This document shows positions 50,101-61,215 of a stretch of DNA of 64,000 nucleotides, piece after piece (within the stretch, counting starts at the first letter, position 1; every line of letters starts with the position of its first letter). Source of the DNA: Heterostelium album PN500. Taxonomy: Eukaryota; Evosea; Eumycetozoa; Acytosteliales; Acytosteliaceae. The notes beneath the pieces were generated by a model, which was not told the origin of the DNA, did no database searches, and saw only the letters and a program-made list of their open reading frames with translations. The position numbers were made by a program, and so were the translations under genes. The stretch lies in assembly GCF_000004825.1 (NCBI RefSeq), contig NW_008805089.1:1364001-1428000 (forward strand). Reading direction: 5' to 3'.

Positions 50101-52178
50101 TTACAATAAATTATTTGATTTACAATAGATTGTAAATATATATATATATATTAATAAATAAATAATAATAATGACTAGTTATATTATAGTAATAAAAATT
50201 TTTTTAAAAAAAGAAACAAAATATTTGAATTATATATTATATAATGATTATATTTGTAAGTTATTAGGTATTTTAATTTATTTATAAATATAATTATATT
50301 TAATTTGTTTGATTGTGGTGATCGTGGTAAGTTTTGAAAATACCTTTTATTTATAAATGATAGGAGGGGGTAGGGTAGTGGTTTGGTTTAAATTTATTTT
50401 GTTTTGAATGGAAATTGAAATTATTTAGATTTGAGATTATAAGATGGAATTGATGGATAAAAAGATATAGATGCTTGGTTGGTTGGTTAAATGATTATAT
50501 TAAAAATGATAATTTGGATAATAGATATAATTATTATATTTAGAAATATTGAATGAATGAATGTATGGATGAAATGTTATTGTTGAAATCTAAAGAGTTA
50601 AAAAACAAAGTTGGTTTTAATTCTATTCTATTCTATTTTTGAAAGTAACTAAATCTAAATATCAAAGTTATAATAAAATTTTGGTTTTTGGAAATTGAAT
50701 AAAAAGAAATAATAATTATTAAATTTGATGATGATGAATTCACATCACATTTATTGGTTTTGTTTGTTTTTAATTTATTTTTATGATTTTTGTAATTAAT
50801 TGGGTGTTTATTGCTATGTTGTTGTTGTTGTAGTACTACTATTAGTATTTTTATTTTATTATTAATTTGTTATTGTTATTTTGTTTTTGTTGTTGTTGTT
50901 GTTTTTGGTTGCCTTTGTGTGTGTGTGTGTGTATGTGTGTTTGTTTAATATATATATATATATATATTTGTGTGTGTGGTCAAATTTTTAATGTAATAAA
51001 TGGATTCATCTCACATATCCTTTATTTTTATTTAATCATTTCAGATAGTTTGTCATACTATTATTTAAACACGACAATTGTGAGTTATTATTGTGATATG
51101 TTAAAAATACATTATTTTTTTTTTATTCATTAATTATTATTGTTTTTCTCACAATCAAACCCAGAGGTTAATTAATGTTGTGACCTCGTGATATGAATGT
51201 GTGTTTTTTTTTTATCTAATTGACAATAGACAATCTGACTGTTCTTTTTTTAATTTTTTTCTATTGACATATATCCTTTTTTCAAAAAGACTCGTAATAA
51301 TAACTAGTGTGGTTGTTGTTTTAGATGTCTGTTTAAATCACTGTATACAATGTCATTATACATAAAAATATTATTGAATAGTATTTGTTTTATCATTTTA
51401 AAAAATAAAAAAAGTATTTATAGATAGAGAATTGTTTTGTGATGTGTTGTTTTTTTATGTGTTTAGCTGTGATTGTTGTGTGTTTATAAATGATTAGTGA
51501 GTGGTGTGTGTGTGTGAGTAAGAGTGTGTGTTTAAAAAAAAAAAAAAAAACAAAAGATAGGAAATAAATTAAAGTATATTCCTGATAATCATCGAAATAA
51601 AGATCGATTTCTATTAAATTACAATTAATTTACCGGTAGGGTTATCACTATTGTAGTAGTATAAAGATGTAATCATCATTGTGATAATCCATTAAAGTAT
51701 GTATGTCAGAAGTAGTGGTAACATTGTGTTACTCTCTTATCGATAACAGAATCTATTTTGTTGTTTTTATTAATGGATTACTTAATAAACAAGTAAAAAT
51801 TTGAAACGAAACGAAATTAAACTATTAGAAAATGAATAACATTAAAAAATATAATAGACTACAATTTAATAAAATGATGAATGCATTAATATTTTGACAT
51901 TAATTACAAATAGAATATCTCATCGTACAATCTATAGGTAAATCATATGAAAAAGAGGTAGAATCCCTTTGCAAATTGAAATCAATTGAAAAGATCTCCA
52001 AATATCCAAATTTCCAACCGAATCTGATTCAGATATAATAATATATCTTGTCAATATTTGTTTAAATTTATATAATATTACACAATCTTTTACAAAAAAA
52101 TGATCACAATTCAAAAATATTATTATTTTTTTATTATTAATAATATTATATTTATTTTCTTTTTTTTTCTCTATTTAT
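50101..52178. other. 2-kb AT-rich spacer with microsatellites
   Basis: No gene is supported between the BTB gene start and GMC copy 2. There are (TG)n and (TA)n tracts at 50914-50979 and further TG-rich stretches at 51498-51534. Short frames here code only low-complexity Phe/Tyr/Cys/Val strings. The DNA is otherwise featureless at this resolution. Confidence 0.6.
50914..50979 (+). repeat. Compound (TG)n/(TA)n microsatellite
   Basis: A GT run, an AT run of about ten units, then a second GT run, in the spacer upstream of the BTB gene. Confidence 0.85.
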
Positions 52179-53885
52179 TTAATTATCTTGTAAAATAAAT
52201 TTAGAACCTTGTAATGCAATGATCATTGTTGGTGAATTTGTGTTTACTGTTGCGATGGATGGCATTACAGATGCGTCGATGACACGAACATTTCTAGTTC
52301 CCTTTAGTTTGAGATGTGGATCGAGTGGAGTGGTTGGATCATTCCATTTACCCATTCTAATTGAAGCATGTGGATGGAAATCACCTGAACCTCTACTTCT
52401 TGCATAGGCTTCGATTGATGCATCGTCTTGACCGAGATTGGTTAACTCTGGTTGACTTGCATCTACGATACCCATTTGAACGAGTTTATCTTGAATTCTA
52501 CGACATTCTTTGATACCATCAATCAAAATTTGAACATCGCTTTCAGTTGTCAAAAAGTTGTTGTTGATCAATGGTTGGATGGCGGCACCGGTTGCATCGA
52601 CATTCTTTAGCTGTACTCTTCCAACACTGGTGGCATTGACAAGCTCGACTGGACAATCGAAACGGACTTGACCAGGACCATAGTAAACAAAGTTCAAACC
52701 CAAAATGAAATCGTGTTCTGTCTTGTTTTGTTTGGTACCGAAATAGAGGAATCCATCGGTGATTGAATATCTATAGAGATCACTTGCAGTCAAGTTTGCA
52801 GCAATGTTTGATACTACAGGCTTTCCTGTGAATGGTAAATAGATGTGATCTAATAAACCTTCACCAACATTTGGTGAGTTGATAACCGGTGTAATACCTG
52901 CTTGCAATAGCTTTGAGGGATTACCAACACCACTTGCTTGCAAAAGAACCGGTGATTCAAAAGCACCTAAACTAAGAATAATCTCTTTGTTGATTCTAAC
53001 GTTTCTAATCTTTCCAGTTCCAACATCTCTTAATCTAACGGAAACAGCTCTATTTCCATTGAATTGAATCTTTTCAGCACGATGATAGACTAGAACATCT
53101 AAATTCTTACGATTGGCTGCAATTGGATCAATATAATTTGAATAACTTGTTTCTCTTCTTTGGACGGTGATGTTGTCTGGTTTGGACATTGATACTCTGT
53201 TGGTCAAACCATTCAAATTACCAACATAGACATCTGGGACGTATGGTACACCAATGGCGGTAACTGCACTCTTTATCTCTGGAAGAAGAGCTCTGTTTTC
53301 ATCCATCTTTCTAAAGTAAAACTTTGAACGAAGCTCTGGAATGTGTTTGGCGGCAACATTGTTCCAACCCCATTCACTCTCACCGGTTTGATCGGCCCAA
53401 CGATTATACATATGTTTATCTCCAACAACAAGAACCATACCATTGTGTGCATTACAACCACCAGTTACTTTAGCTCTCAACAGTGACATAGTACGGTTAT
53501 TACAACCTGGTTCAGGAGCAGTGAAAAATGCTCTAGATACAACAGGCTCTGGATTAATAAGAAAATGTGGTACCCAATCTTTTGGATCCCAAATCCATGG
53601 ATGTTGAGCAACTAAAATAAATTTAAAATTAATTATTTATTTACAAGTTAACATTTATAATATAAATATTTTTTTTATTTTTATGTATTACTTACAACCA
53701 CCTTCTTCAACTAATAATACCGAATTTCTTTTATTTTCAGATAGTTTATTTGCAACAATTGATCCTGCTGTACCTGCTCCAAGAACAATATAATCATAGT
53801 CATCATCATAAAATTCATCATCACCATTAATGAATTGAATGACTACAAGTATACAAATAATTTTAAATAAATTATTATATTTCAT
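52179..53885 (-). CDS. Secreted GMC-family FAD oxidoreductase, copy 2
   Basis: Two exons, 53885-53696 and 53611-52179, give 540 residues. It is a close paralogue of the gene at 19927-21642, with the same intron position after the FAD-binding exon, [18 protein letters not shown] unchanged, and long identical blocks such as RETSYS and LKLKGT. A signal peptide (FKIICILVVIQFINGDD) precedes the FAD-binding motif. The catalytic region reads FHPHASIRMG, versus [10 protein letters not shown] in copy 1, so the base histidine is kept while its surroundings differ. That suggests related but perhaps different substrates. The start at 53885 is preferred over an in-frame upstream ATG at 53984 because it puts a signal peptide right at the N-terminus. 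Confidence 0.93.
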
Positions 53886-54260
53886 TTTCTTTTTTTTAAA
53901 TAAATAAATATAGAAAGAGTTTGAGTAAAATAGGATAGCTAGAATGAGACATGTTTTCTTTTTATTGTAAAAAAAGTTGAACAAACGAAAAAAAGTTTTA
54001 AAATATATTGTTGTTCTGATAATTCAATCAAAATTAAAAGACAAATCAATTTGGTAAGGTGAATCTTTTTTTGGAGATTCTCAATAATAGTACATAGACA
54101 CAAAAATCCAACACAATTTTTTCAATTTTTGGGGTTATTTTTTTTGAAAATTATTTAGTTAATTTCATTTGTAAAATGGTCATCATCAATACGCAATTCA
54201 ATTTGAGATAAATAATGAATAAAATAAACACAACTCAAAATAATAATATATAATCTGTAA

Positions 54261-54332
54261 AGAAATTGATATAATACTTGTTTTTAGAATTATACTTTAA
54301 ATTAAACTAATAGGAATATTATATCAATTTCT
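54261..54332. repeat. Perfect 16-bp inverted repeat
   Basis: AGAAATTGATATAATA at 54261-54276 is perfectly mirrored by TATTATATCAATTTCT at 54317-54332, with a 40-base A/T loop. The size suits a short hairpin or the terminal repeats of a very small MITE. Confidence 0.75.
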
Positions 54333-54615
54333 GATGGGAATAATAAAAAAAATAGAACATCACAAAAAAATAGTTTGATGAACTCCCGAAAGAGCAAAGT
54401 TGTGCTGATGACCTATTTTTTTTTTTAGACGACAAAAAAATTTGTTGGAACCTACTTTTTTTTGAAATAAAAATTTTTATTTTAATTGTAGTCTTTTTTA
54501 TTATATTTTTTATAAAAGTAAATGTTATAGTTATTTAGAAATATAAAAAAAAGATTATCATAATATTAAATAAAAGAAATTATTTGTTATCGTTCAAAAA
54601 CTATTTTTTTTGTAT

Positions 54616-54761
54616 ACCATGGTTTTTTTATTTTCAAAAAAAAATTGATTTTTTTAAATAAAATATCTAAATTTATCAAGATATCTAACAGAAAGTGATC
54701 GAGTGTTTAAACAAAAATAAATAAATAAATTATTATTTCATTAAAGAGGTGATTATTATTA
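54616..54761 (-). repeat. Dispersed repeat, copy 2 (inverted)
   Basis: The reverse complement of this segment matches 18944-19141. The 20-base block AAATTATTATTTCATTAAAG (54727-54746), TCGAGTGT near 54700 and a 24-base block near 54661-54684 are shared exactly in the same order. It sits between the kinase relic and GMC copy 2. Confidence 0.8.
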
Positions 54762-54879
54762 ATAAGAGATCAGTAAGTGATCATTTCGATTTGTAATTAA
54801 CTTTGGTATAATTATAAACTAACAAACAATAAATATAGTATGTTTATATTAATATTTATATTAACAAGATAATAATTTG

Positions 54880-55290
54880 AGTATGGAAGAACCAACTGAA
54901 TATATATCAGATGATTGATAATATTGTTTTTTCATTGCTTCCTATTTGTTTTATTAAGTTTAGAGCAATAAGGATTTCTAAAAGTTGTACAATAAATTCC
55001 AAAATAGTGCTTCAACTAATATTCTATTTTTACGCATGTACAAGTTGTTTGATAATTTATCATATTATTGGCATTTCTAAAGTTATTACACACTCTCATT
55101 TCTATCAGTATAATAATGATATGTTTGAGTAAGATCACGACCTTTACAATATTCAGTGATAATATAAAAGCTCTTATTATCTCTGTCATAATGATCAACA
55201 AGTTGAACAAACCTTTTGATTTCCTTTGAGAAGTTGCATTGCTTTGACTTTATTGATTGATCGATTAAAACTTTTCATATTGTCTAATAT
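54880..55290 (-). pseudogene. Decayed FNIP-type protein kinase fragment
   Basis: Reading the minus strand from about 55290, one frame gives a helix-C-like stretch ending KVKAMQLLKGN. A different frame continues FVQLVDHYDRDNKSFYIITE and YCKGRDL, the hinge region of a kinase. A third frame gives VQLLEILIALNLIK, like helix E, and finally SSDIYSVGSS, like the segment after the APE motif. Matching parts in the intact neighbour (55460-58363) are LRGSPNIVQYIT, ILMEYCEGGDL, TELLEILTVLDKH and RADLYSVGST. The catalytic loop and DFG segment are absent and the frame is broken at least twice, so this is a dead copy. It looks like an old tandem duplicate of the fnk-type kinase beside it. Confidence 0.75.
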
Positions 55291-55459
55291 GTTAAAACAT
55301 ATCATATACTGCTCCCATCAAAGAACTCAATTAAAAGAAAGTAGAGTTGGTGGAGATAATCCTCTGTTTGTTTCTGATACCAATTAAAAATAGAGTCAAA
55401 ACTTTAAAACAACTTATAATAAATTTAACATTAGTAGATGTCAAGTTTAAACTCTTTTT

Positions 55460-58363
55460 TTAATATTTTTTATTTCTCCAAATTATAAAATGAACAATAT
55501 TATTACGATTAATTATTTTTTGATTGACAATGGAGAGTCTGCATGTTATTTGTTTTAATGTTTTCGGTATTATAGATTTCTTTAGAGGAATACGATAATG
55601 AAAACTAAGAGTCAACTTTTTGAGGCTACTAGGTAGTCTTCCAAGTTTATGATTGAATGACTTGCCAAATATAAGTACTTCAAGTGAATTGGGGAGAGCT
55701 CTCTTTTCGATTTTGTTACTAAATTCATCACCAAATTGAAGTACCTTGAGATTCGATGGAAGTGCACCTTTCGGGATGTATTTATCAAAGAATCCACAGA
55801 GTTTTAACTTTTCCAGAGACTCTGGTAGTACATTGGATTCGATAGGTTGATTATAGGATCGCAAAAACTCTAACACTCTGAGTGTGTTTGGTAGAGTACC
55901 TGGTGGTATTGGTTGGTTGAAATTATGAGTAAAAGTCAACTTGGTGATTGAATGAGTGATTGGATATTTAATTGGGATATCAAAGTAATAGGTCCATGAT
56001 TTACGTTTTTCACCAATCTGTGCATGTCTCAATATCTTTTGAAGTGTTGCTCTATCCTCTCTCTTTGCTACCAACAAACTTCTAACAAATTCAATTAAAT
56101 CCAATGAATATCTTGTAGTTGAAATAACCACATTATCTCTTTGACTTTCAATTAATGAATGATTTTTACTATCTTCTGGATGACTAAAATAAAAGTTATT
56201 GATTAATAAAAAAATGAATAAATTTTAATAAAATTAATTAATACCATGATAATAATCTTAATATTGTTGAACCAACAGAATATAAATCAGCTCTACCATC
56301 TATTTCTAATTGTAATTCTAATTCCTAAAATAAAAAGTTAATATTTTTTGTTAAATAATTTAAACAAATATTTTATAATTACTTGAGCTAAATAACCAAA
56401 AGTACCAACATTTAAACTATCATTTGATGATGAACTATCGATACTATCATCGGAATCATCTAATGATAGAATTTTACAACATCCAAAGTCACCCAACATT
56501 AATTGATTATTTTTGAAAAATAAATTACCAGGTTTAATATCACAATGAATAATTGAATGTTTATCCAATACAGTTAGAATCTCCAACAGCTCTGTACAAT
56601 AATTCCATATTTCTTCTTCCTTGAAATATTGACAACTTATTTCCAACATTGATAAATTAAGATTATGATTTGAATGTAATACATGAAATTGATCATTCCT
56701 AAAAAAAAATAATATATAAATTAATTATTAATTAATATTAATTTAATTATTTTTTTTTATACCATTTATGTTTTTCGGATAAACGTTGATGTAAATCACC
56801 ACCTTCACAATATTCCATTAATATATAAACAACTTGATTCTCTCTATCATGACTATAAGTTATATATTGTACAATATTTGGAGATCCTCTTAATGTTATC
56901 ATTGCTTCAATCTCTTGAAATATTCTATCATAACGTTTTTGACAGAATTTTGAATACCATACTTCTTTAGATATTAACTAAAAAAAAACACATATTATTA
57001 TTTATATTAATTAATTTAATTTTTTTTCAAAACTTACCAATTCTTTTGTATCATGTGACATTATTAAATATACTTTATTTGAACCATTATCAAATCTTTT
57101 CATTTTATAGAAAAGTTGATTATTTAGTTCGACTGTTGCATAGAGATGAGTGATGTCGTAAGGTGTTTGTTGATAGTGATCCGATTTACTTTTATCGATG
57201 ATCTGATACTTGTGACTGAATCTAAAGGAACTACCTTTGGGAACTTTGACACTTGAAAAGATTTCAAGATATTTCTTGGACTCTTTATTCTCGAGGAACA
57301 CTGATACCCAACAACATCCAACCTCTGGCATACACTGAATGGAATGAGAGCTATTGAGATTGATAGTGAATAGATGATTGTCAGAGGTGGATCCTTCTTT
57401 GGTTACTACTATCGATAGACATTTCTCATAGGTATCGTTTGTGATATCGATAAAATCGAGTTGATCATCGATCACAGTGACATCATATGCGAAATCCTTT
57501 GTCATTACACAGTATTCATTTACAGCGAGGTCATTGAAAGATTCATCTCCAATCTTTATATGCTTTAGTGATGGGCATAGCTGAATTTCCTCGGTATACC
57601 AACGACCCAATGTAAGTGACTCTAGATTCGGTGGTAAGATCAAAGGGAATCGGAATTTGTCAGAGAAAACCAGTGTCCGTAGTGAAGCTGGAAAGGCATC
57701 CGGTGAAAATGGCTTATTAAAAGTGATACCCATTGTCAGTGATACCAAGGAAGGTGGTAATACATTCTGAAAGATCGGTTGATTGAATGAAGCACCAAAT
57801 ACGAGTGACTTTAAAGAGACTGGAAGTGAACCGGCTTGTAAAGGTTTATTGAAACTATAACCAAAGACCAAAGACTTTAGATTTCCTGGAAGTGTATTTG
57901 GTTGGATCGTATGATTAAACATACGACCAAATGTCAATCCATATAAATTGTTTGGTAAAGAATCACATGTAATAGGATGATTATAATGATCTTGTAATGT
58001 TAAATTTACTTTTTTCTTTGAATTTAAACTTCCACTCCTTTGTTGTTGTTGTTGTTTGGAACTCTTTAAATTGATTGATTTTTGTTTTTTCTGTTTATCT
58101 ATTTGTTGTTTTATCTTATTTTGTAAATGTATTAAATAATGATTTGAGTTGTGACTTTTTTTTTTATCATTACTAATACTATCTATTTTATCTTTATCAT
58201 CAAGATCTTCATCTTCATCACTACTTGAAGTTGTAGAAATGAAATTATTACCACTACTACCACTACCACTACTTATATCTTCAGCCTCATTACCACTACT
58301 TCCACCACCACTACTACCTTCACTACTTGTAGTTAATATATGATTACTAATTGTTTTTAACAT
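55460..58363 (-). CDS. FNIP repeat-containing protein kinase
   Basis: Five exons (58363-57038, 56977-56763, 56698-56383, 56324-56245, 56183-55460) join in frame to give 886 residues. After a serine/acid-rich start there are about six FNIP repeats (such as LKSLVFGASFNQPI) at residues 145-290. A kinase domain follows near residues 410-700, then a second FNIP block of about six repeats to the end. This resembles the D. discoideum fnk kinases. The kinase keeps the presumed beta-3 lysine (LLISKEVW), the hinge ILMEYCEGGDL, a catalytic loop HCDIKPGN with the arginine of HRD replaced by cysteine, DFG, and GTFGYLAQEL in place of GTxxYMAPE. The glycine loop is degenerate (RFDNGSNKVYL). It is probably active but non-RD. 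The three pieces read as separate frames unless spliced; every junction has GT-AG and keeps phase. Confidence 0.88.
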
Positions 58364-58617
58364 CCCAAAAAAAAAAGTTATTTATAAAAATAGTTTACAA
58401 ATTAAATTGAATGGTTACATAACATAACCTTTTGGTTAATTAAATTATTTTTTTTTTAGATATTTAAAAATGATTTGATGGTTTTTTTTTTTTACATTTT
58501 TTTTTTTTAAATCAACAAACAGATTGTGATCATTTTGGAATTTTTTGTTCTTTTTAAAACCTTCATTGAATTAATTAAAATTTATTAATTATTATTTTTT
58601 AATTATTTTTAATCATT

Positions 58618-59907
58618 ATGTTATTAAATAATTATTTATATAATATTTTAATTAAATATTTATGGAATTGTTTAGATAATATTCAATTTAATGATGATAA
58701 TAGTGTAATACAATTCAATGAACATAGAAAATGGTGTTTGTCAAGTGTTTCTTTAGTTTGTTGGAATTTTTACAAGATAACAAGATCATTGAATGATAGT
58801 ATATCATTGTCATCAGAAAAGATTGATTTATTTTTACAATATAAAAATAAAAACTCTATCTTTTCAAATATAAATACAAATCAATTATATTCATTACATA
58901 TAGATATTGTTTCACCATTGACTATTAGCGAATCGATTTTATCATCACTATTTAATAATATAAATATTTTATCATTAAGATTTCCATCGAATCATGGTAG
59001 CATTCAGTTATCACCAACCATACACCATGAAACAGTAAAACAAAACAACAAATCAATACGTCAATTAACTATAAATTATAATGATGATTTAAGTATCTTT
59101 GATTCTGAATCATTCATTCTTACACTTTTATCTTTAAAGAGTTTAGAACATGTTTGTTTAAAGGTTGGTAGTGATCCTGCTACTTTTAAACTTTTAATAT
59201 CACTACCCAGTTATTGTAGTCAAATAACGACGTTAGAGTTGGTAGATTACGATTCCAACGGTAGTATATCATGGGAGTATCTTAATAGTCCACAAACACT
59301 ATTTGGTCAGTGTCTATCGAAACTAACGAATCTAAAGAGTTTAAAGATCGAATTGAAAGGAACCATTGCATTCCTTCAGATGTTGGACCAATTTCAAGAT
59401 CATCTCTTGGCCTACCTCAAGACCGACGTACAGCTAAAGAGACTCTCTCTATTCCGACGACTCTTACTAATGAATAGTAAACCACTATTGGAGTTTCTAT
59501 TTCAACAGTATCAGTGTTTGGAAGAGTTGGAGATTGGCTCTAATTATATCTTTCCAATAGAGATACCTTTCAAGAAACTATCGTTAACCGTTCGTAACCG
59601 ATTGGACGATCAAATCATACAATCTTTTAATCGTGTAAAATCTCTAACACTCTACAACAAACCACAATTCAATCGTAGTTACAACGGAGAATGTGATATC
59701 CTAACAAGAGTGATTCAACTCAATCAAATAGCTTGTCTATCGATTACATTCCAAGTTGGATTCCTACTCATTGTAAATAATCAACTAATCGAAGCAATCA
59801 ATAATAATCAAACATTACAATATCTCTATATCACTGGTAATATTAAATCAAAAGAGAAATTATCACAATTATTAGATATACATCCAACAATAAGAAATAA
59901 AATATAA
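58618..59907 (+). CDS. LRR/F-box-like dictyostelid family protein
   Basis: A single-exon gene of 429 residues. The first 60 residues (LYNILIKYLWNCL, then WCLSSVSLVCWNFYKITRSL) match the pattern of an F-box helical start. After that come irregular leucine-rich segments (YSLHIDIVSP, NILSLRFPS, LEHVCLKVG, LKSLKIELKG, LEELEIGSN, VKSLTLYNK). It resembles the gene at 15458 in design but not closely in sequence. A ubiquitin-ligase adaptor role would be usual for such proteins but is not shown. The N-terminal third is much more A/T-rich than the middle. It converges with the syntaxin gene, 54 bases apart. Confidence 0.78.
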   Translation: MLLNNYLYNILIKYLWNCLDNIQFNDDNSVIQFNEHRKWCLSSVSLVCWNFYKITRSLNDSISLSSEKIDLFLQYKNKNSIFSNINTNQLYSLHIDIVSPLTISESILSSLFNNINILSLRFPSNHGSIQLSPTIHHETVKQNNKSIRQLTINYNDDLSIFDSESFILTLLSLKSLEHVCLKVGSDPATFKLLISLPSYCSQITTLELVDYDSNGSISWEYLNSPQTLFGQCLSKLTNLKSLKIELKGTIAFLQMLDQFQDHLLAYLKTDVQLKRLSLFRRLLLMNSKPLLEFLFQQYQCLEELEIGSNYIFPIEIPFKKLSLTVRNRLDDQIIQSFNRVKSLTLYNKPQFNRSYNGECDILTRVIQLNQIACLSITFQVGFLLIVNNQLIEAINNNQTLQYLYITGNIKSKEKLSQLLDIHPTIRNKI

Positions 59908-59961
59908 TTTTTAATTTTTAATTTATAATTTATAATTTATCTATCTTTTTTTTATTTTATT

Positions 59962-60825
59962 TTATCTCTTTTTCAATCCAACTGAAAGACCAACTATTAA
60001 ACCAATAACAATAATCGATAGGAAAACAATAACGATAACCTTTTTACGGTATTTCTTCTTATATACATATGCATCACCTAGTTCCGCAACACCTTGCTCC
60101 ACGTCCATGGCGGCAACCTCTGTGTTGGTGACGGCAACCTTTAGTTGTTCACCTTGCTCTACTGTAAGCATGTGTAGGTCGTTTGTAATCTCACGGATCG
60201 CTTCCAAATCTTTGACCAACGATTTGACTTCTGTATTGTATTCTTGAATAATGATCTCTTCGGTTTCATGAGGATTGTCAAGAGTGACCTCGAGATGTCT
60301 AAAATTGATTGTCTGTTGTTGAGCACCCTCACCAAAGGAGTAGTCTTGTTGTGCGTAGCTATTATCACCCTTGAAACGAATACGCTCAGAGAATGATCCT
60401 CTGTCACGTCCGTTCATCGACAACGAATTGGAACGTCCACCAGTACCAATTGCATTGGCCAATTGCAAACCAATGATTTCCGATGCTTCTTTTTCAAATT
60501 CACTTGAAACCTGTTTAAATTGTCCAGTGATCTTTGTGATCTTAGCACGATCATTTCTATCGTGATTTGGTTTTGCTAAAAACTCTTTAATATTTTGAAT
60601 CTTTGATTTACCTTCTTCTATTTGCTGGATAAATAAATAAAATGATATTTAAATTAATAAATAAATTGTTATTTTTTTTTTCATTAAAGTACTTACAGCA
60701 TTGATTTGAGATCTAAAATCAACACCATCATTATCACCACCAATAGATGATTTCTTTTTAATTAAACTCTTGGTGATTGTATTAATACTAGCTACTAATG
60801 GTCCAATTTGATCAACTGTTGTCAT
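59962..60825 (-). CDS. Syntaxin (Qa-SNARE), endosomal type
   Basis: Two exons, 60825-60697 and 60624-59962, give 263 residues. The protein has an N-terminal helical (Habc-like) region, a SNARE motif at about residues 175-235 and a C-terminal membrane anchor (VIVIVFLSIIVIGLIVGLSV) ending KKR. The central-layer glutamine lies in LTVEQGEQL, which makes it a Q-SNARE, and the overall layout with a basic KKKYRKK just before the anchor suits syntaxin 7/12-like proteins of endosomes. It would pair with other SNAREs to fuse endolysosomal membranes. The longest uninterrupted frame starts at 60468 and misses the N-terminal helices, so the spliced start is preferred. Assignment to a named syntaxin is tentative. 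Confidence 0.88.
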
Positions 60826-61215
60826 TTTTTATCTATCTATACAATTGTATTCAGGGAAAACAAAAAAAATAAACAACTACTAAAAAAACTGATTTCAAAA
60901 AAAAACTTTTTTAAAAAGATATTTAAAAAAAAAAAAAAAAATCAAAAAAATCAAAATTAATAAAATTGCAAAAAACCTTCACTTTTGACGTCAGCTTGGA
61001 TTAGTTTTTTACAAAAAAACAACACACTGGTAATTTGTGGTTATCAAGATCATGATACTGTGAAAAAAAAAAAGATATTTTTAAAAAAAGGTGGTAATAA
61101 AAAAATAAAAAATAAAAAATAAAAATATTTTTAAAAAATCATTTCTGAGCAAGAAGCAAAAATTTAAAAAAGTTTATATATTCTATAAAAAGTTTTAACA
61201 ATTATTTATTCATTT
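60826..61215. other. Divergent promoter with CRE-like palindrome
   Basis: A 390-base divergent spacer between syntaxin and the ankyrin-like gene. It is nearly all A/T except a TGACGTCA palindrome at 60986-60993, identical to the cAMP-response element core bound by bZIP factors. Function is inferred from the match alone. Confidence 0.5.
60986..60993. promoter_or_regulatory. TGACGTCA palindrome (CRE/bZIP-like)
   Basis: A perfect 8-base bZIP core site in otherwise A/T-only promoter DNA, 160 bases from the syntaxin start and 220 from the ankyrin-like start. Confidence 0.4.

Larger units (their letters stand above)
53886..54879. other. Spacer with inverted repeat and dispersed repeat copy 2
   Basis: About 1 kb upstream of GMC copy 2. 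It contains the short inverted repeat at 54261-54332 and copy 2 of the dispersed repeat at 54616-54761. No gene is seen. Confidence 0.6.

Noticed and set aside
50867-51133. 88-codon frame with repeated Val-Cys
   Set aside because: It is a translation of (TG)n and (TA)n microsatellites.
54911-55210. Open frames on both strands over the kinase relic
   Set aside because: They are frames of the decayed kinase DNA and match no kinase motif in their own reading.
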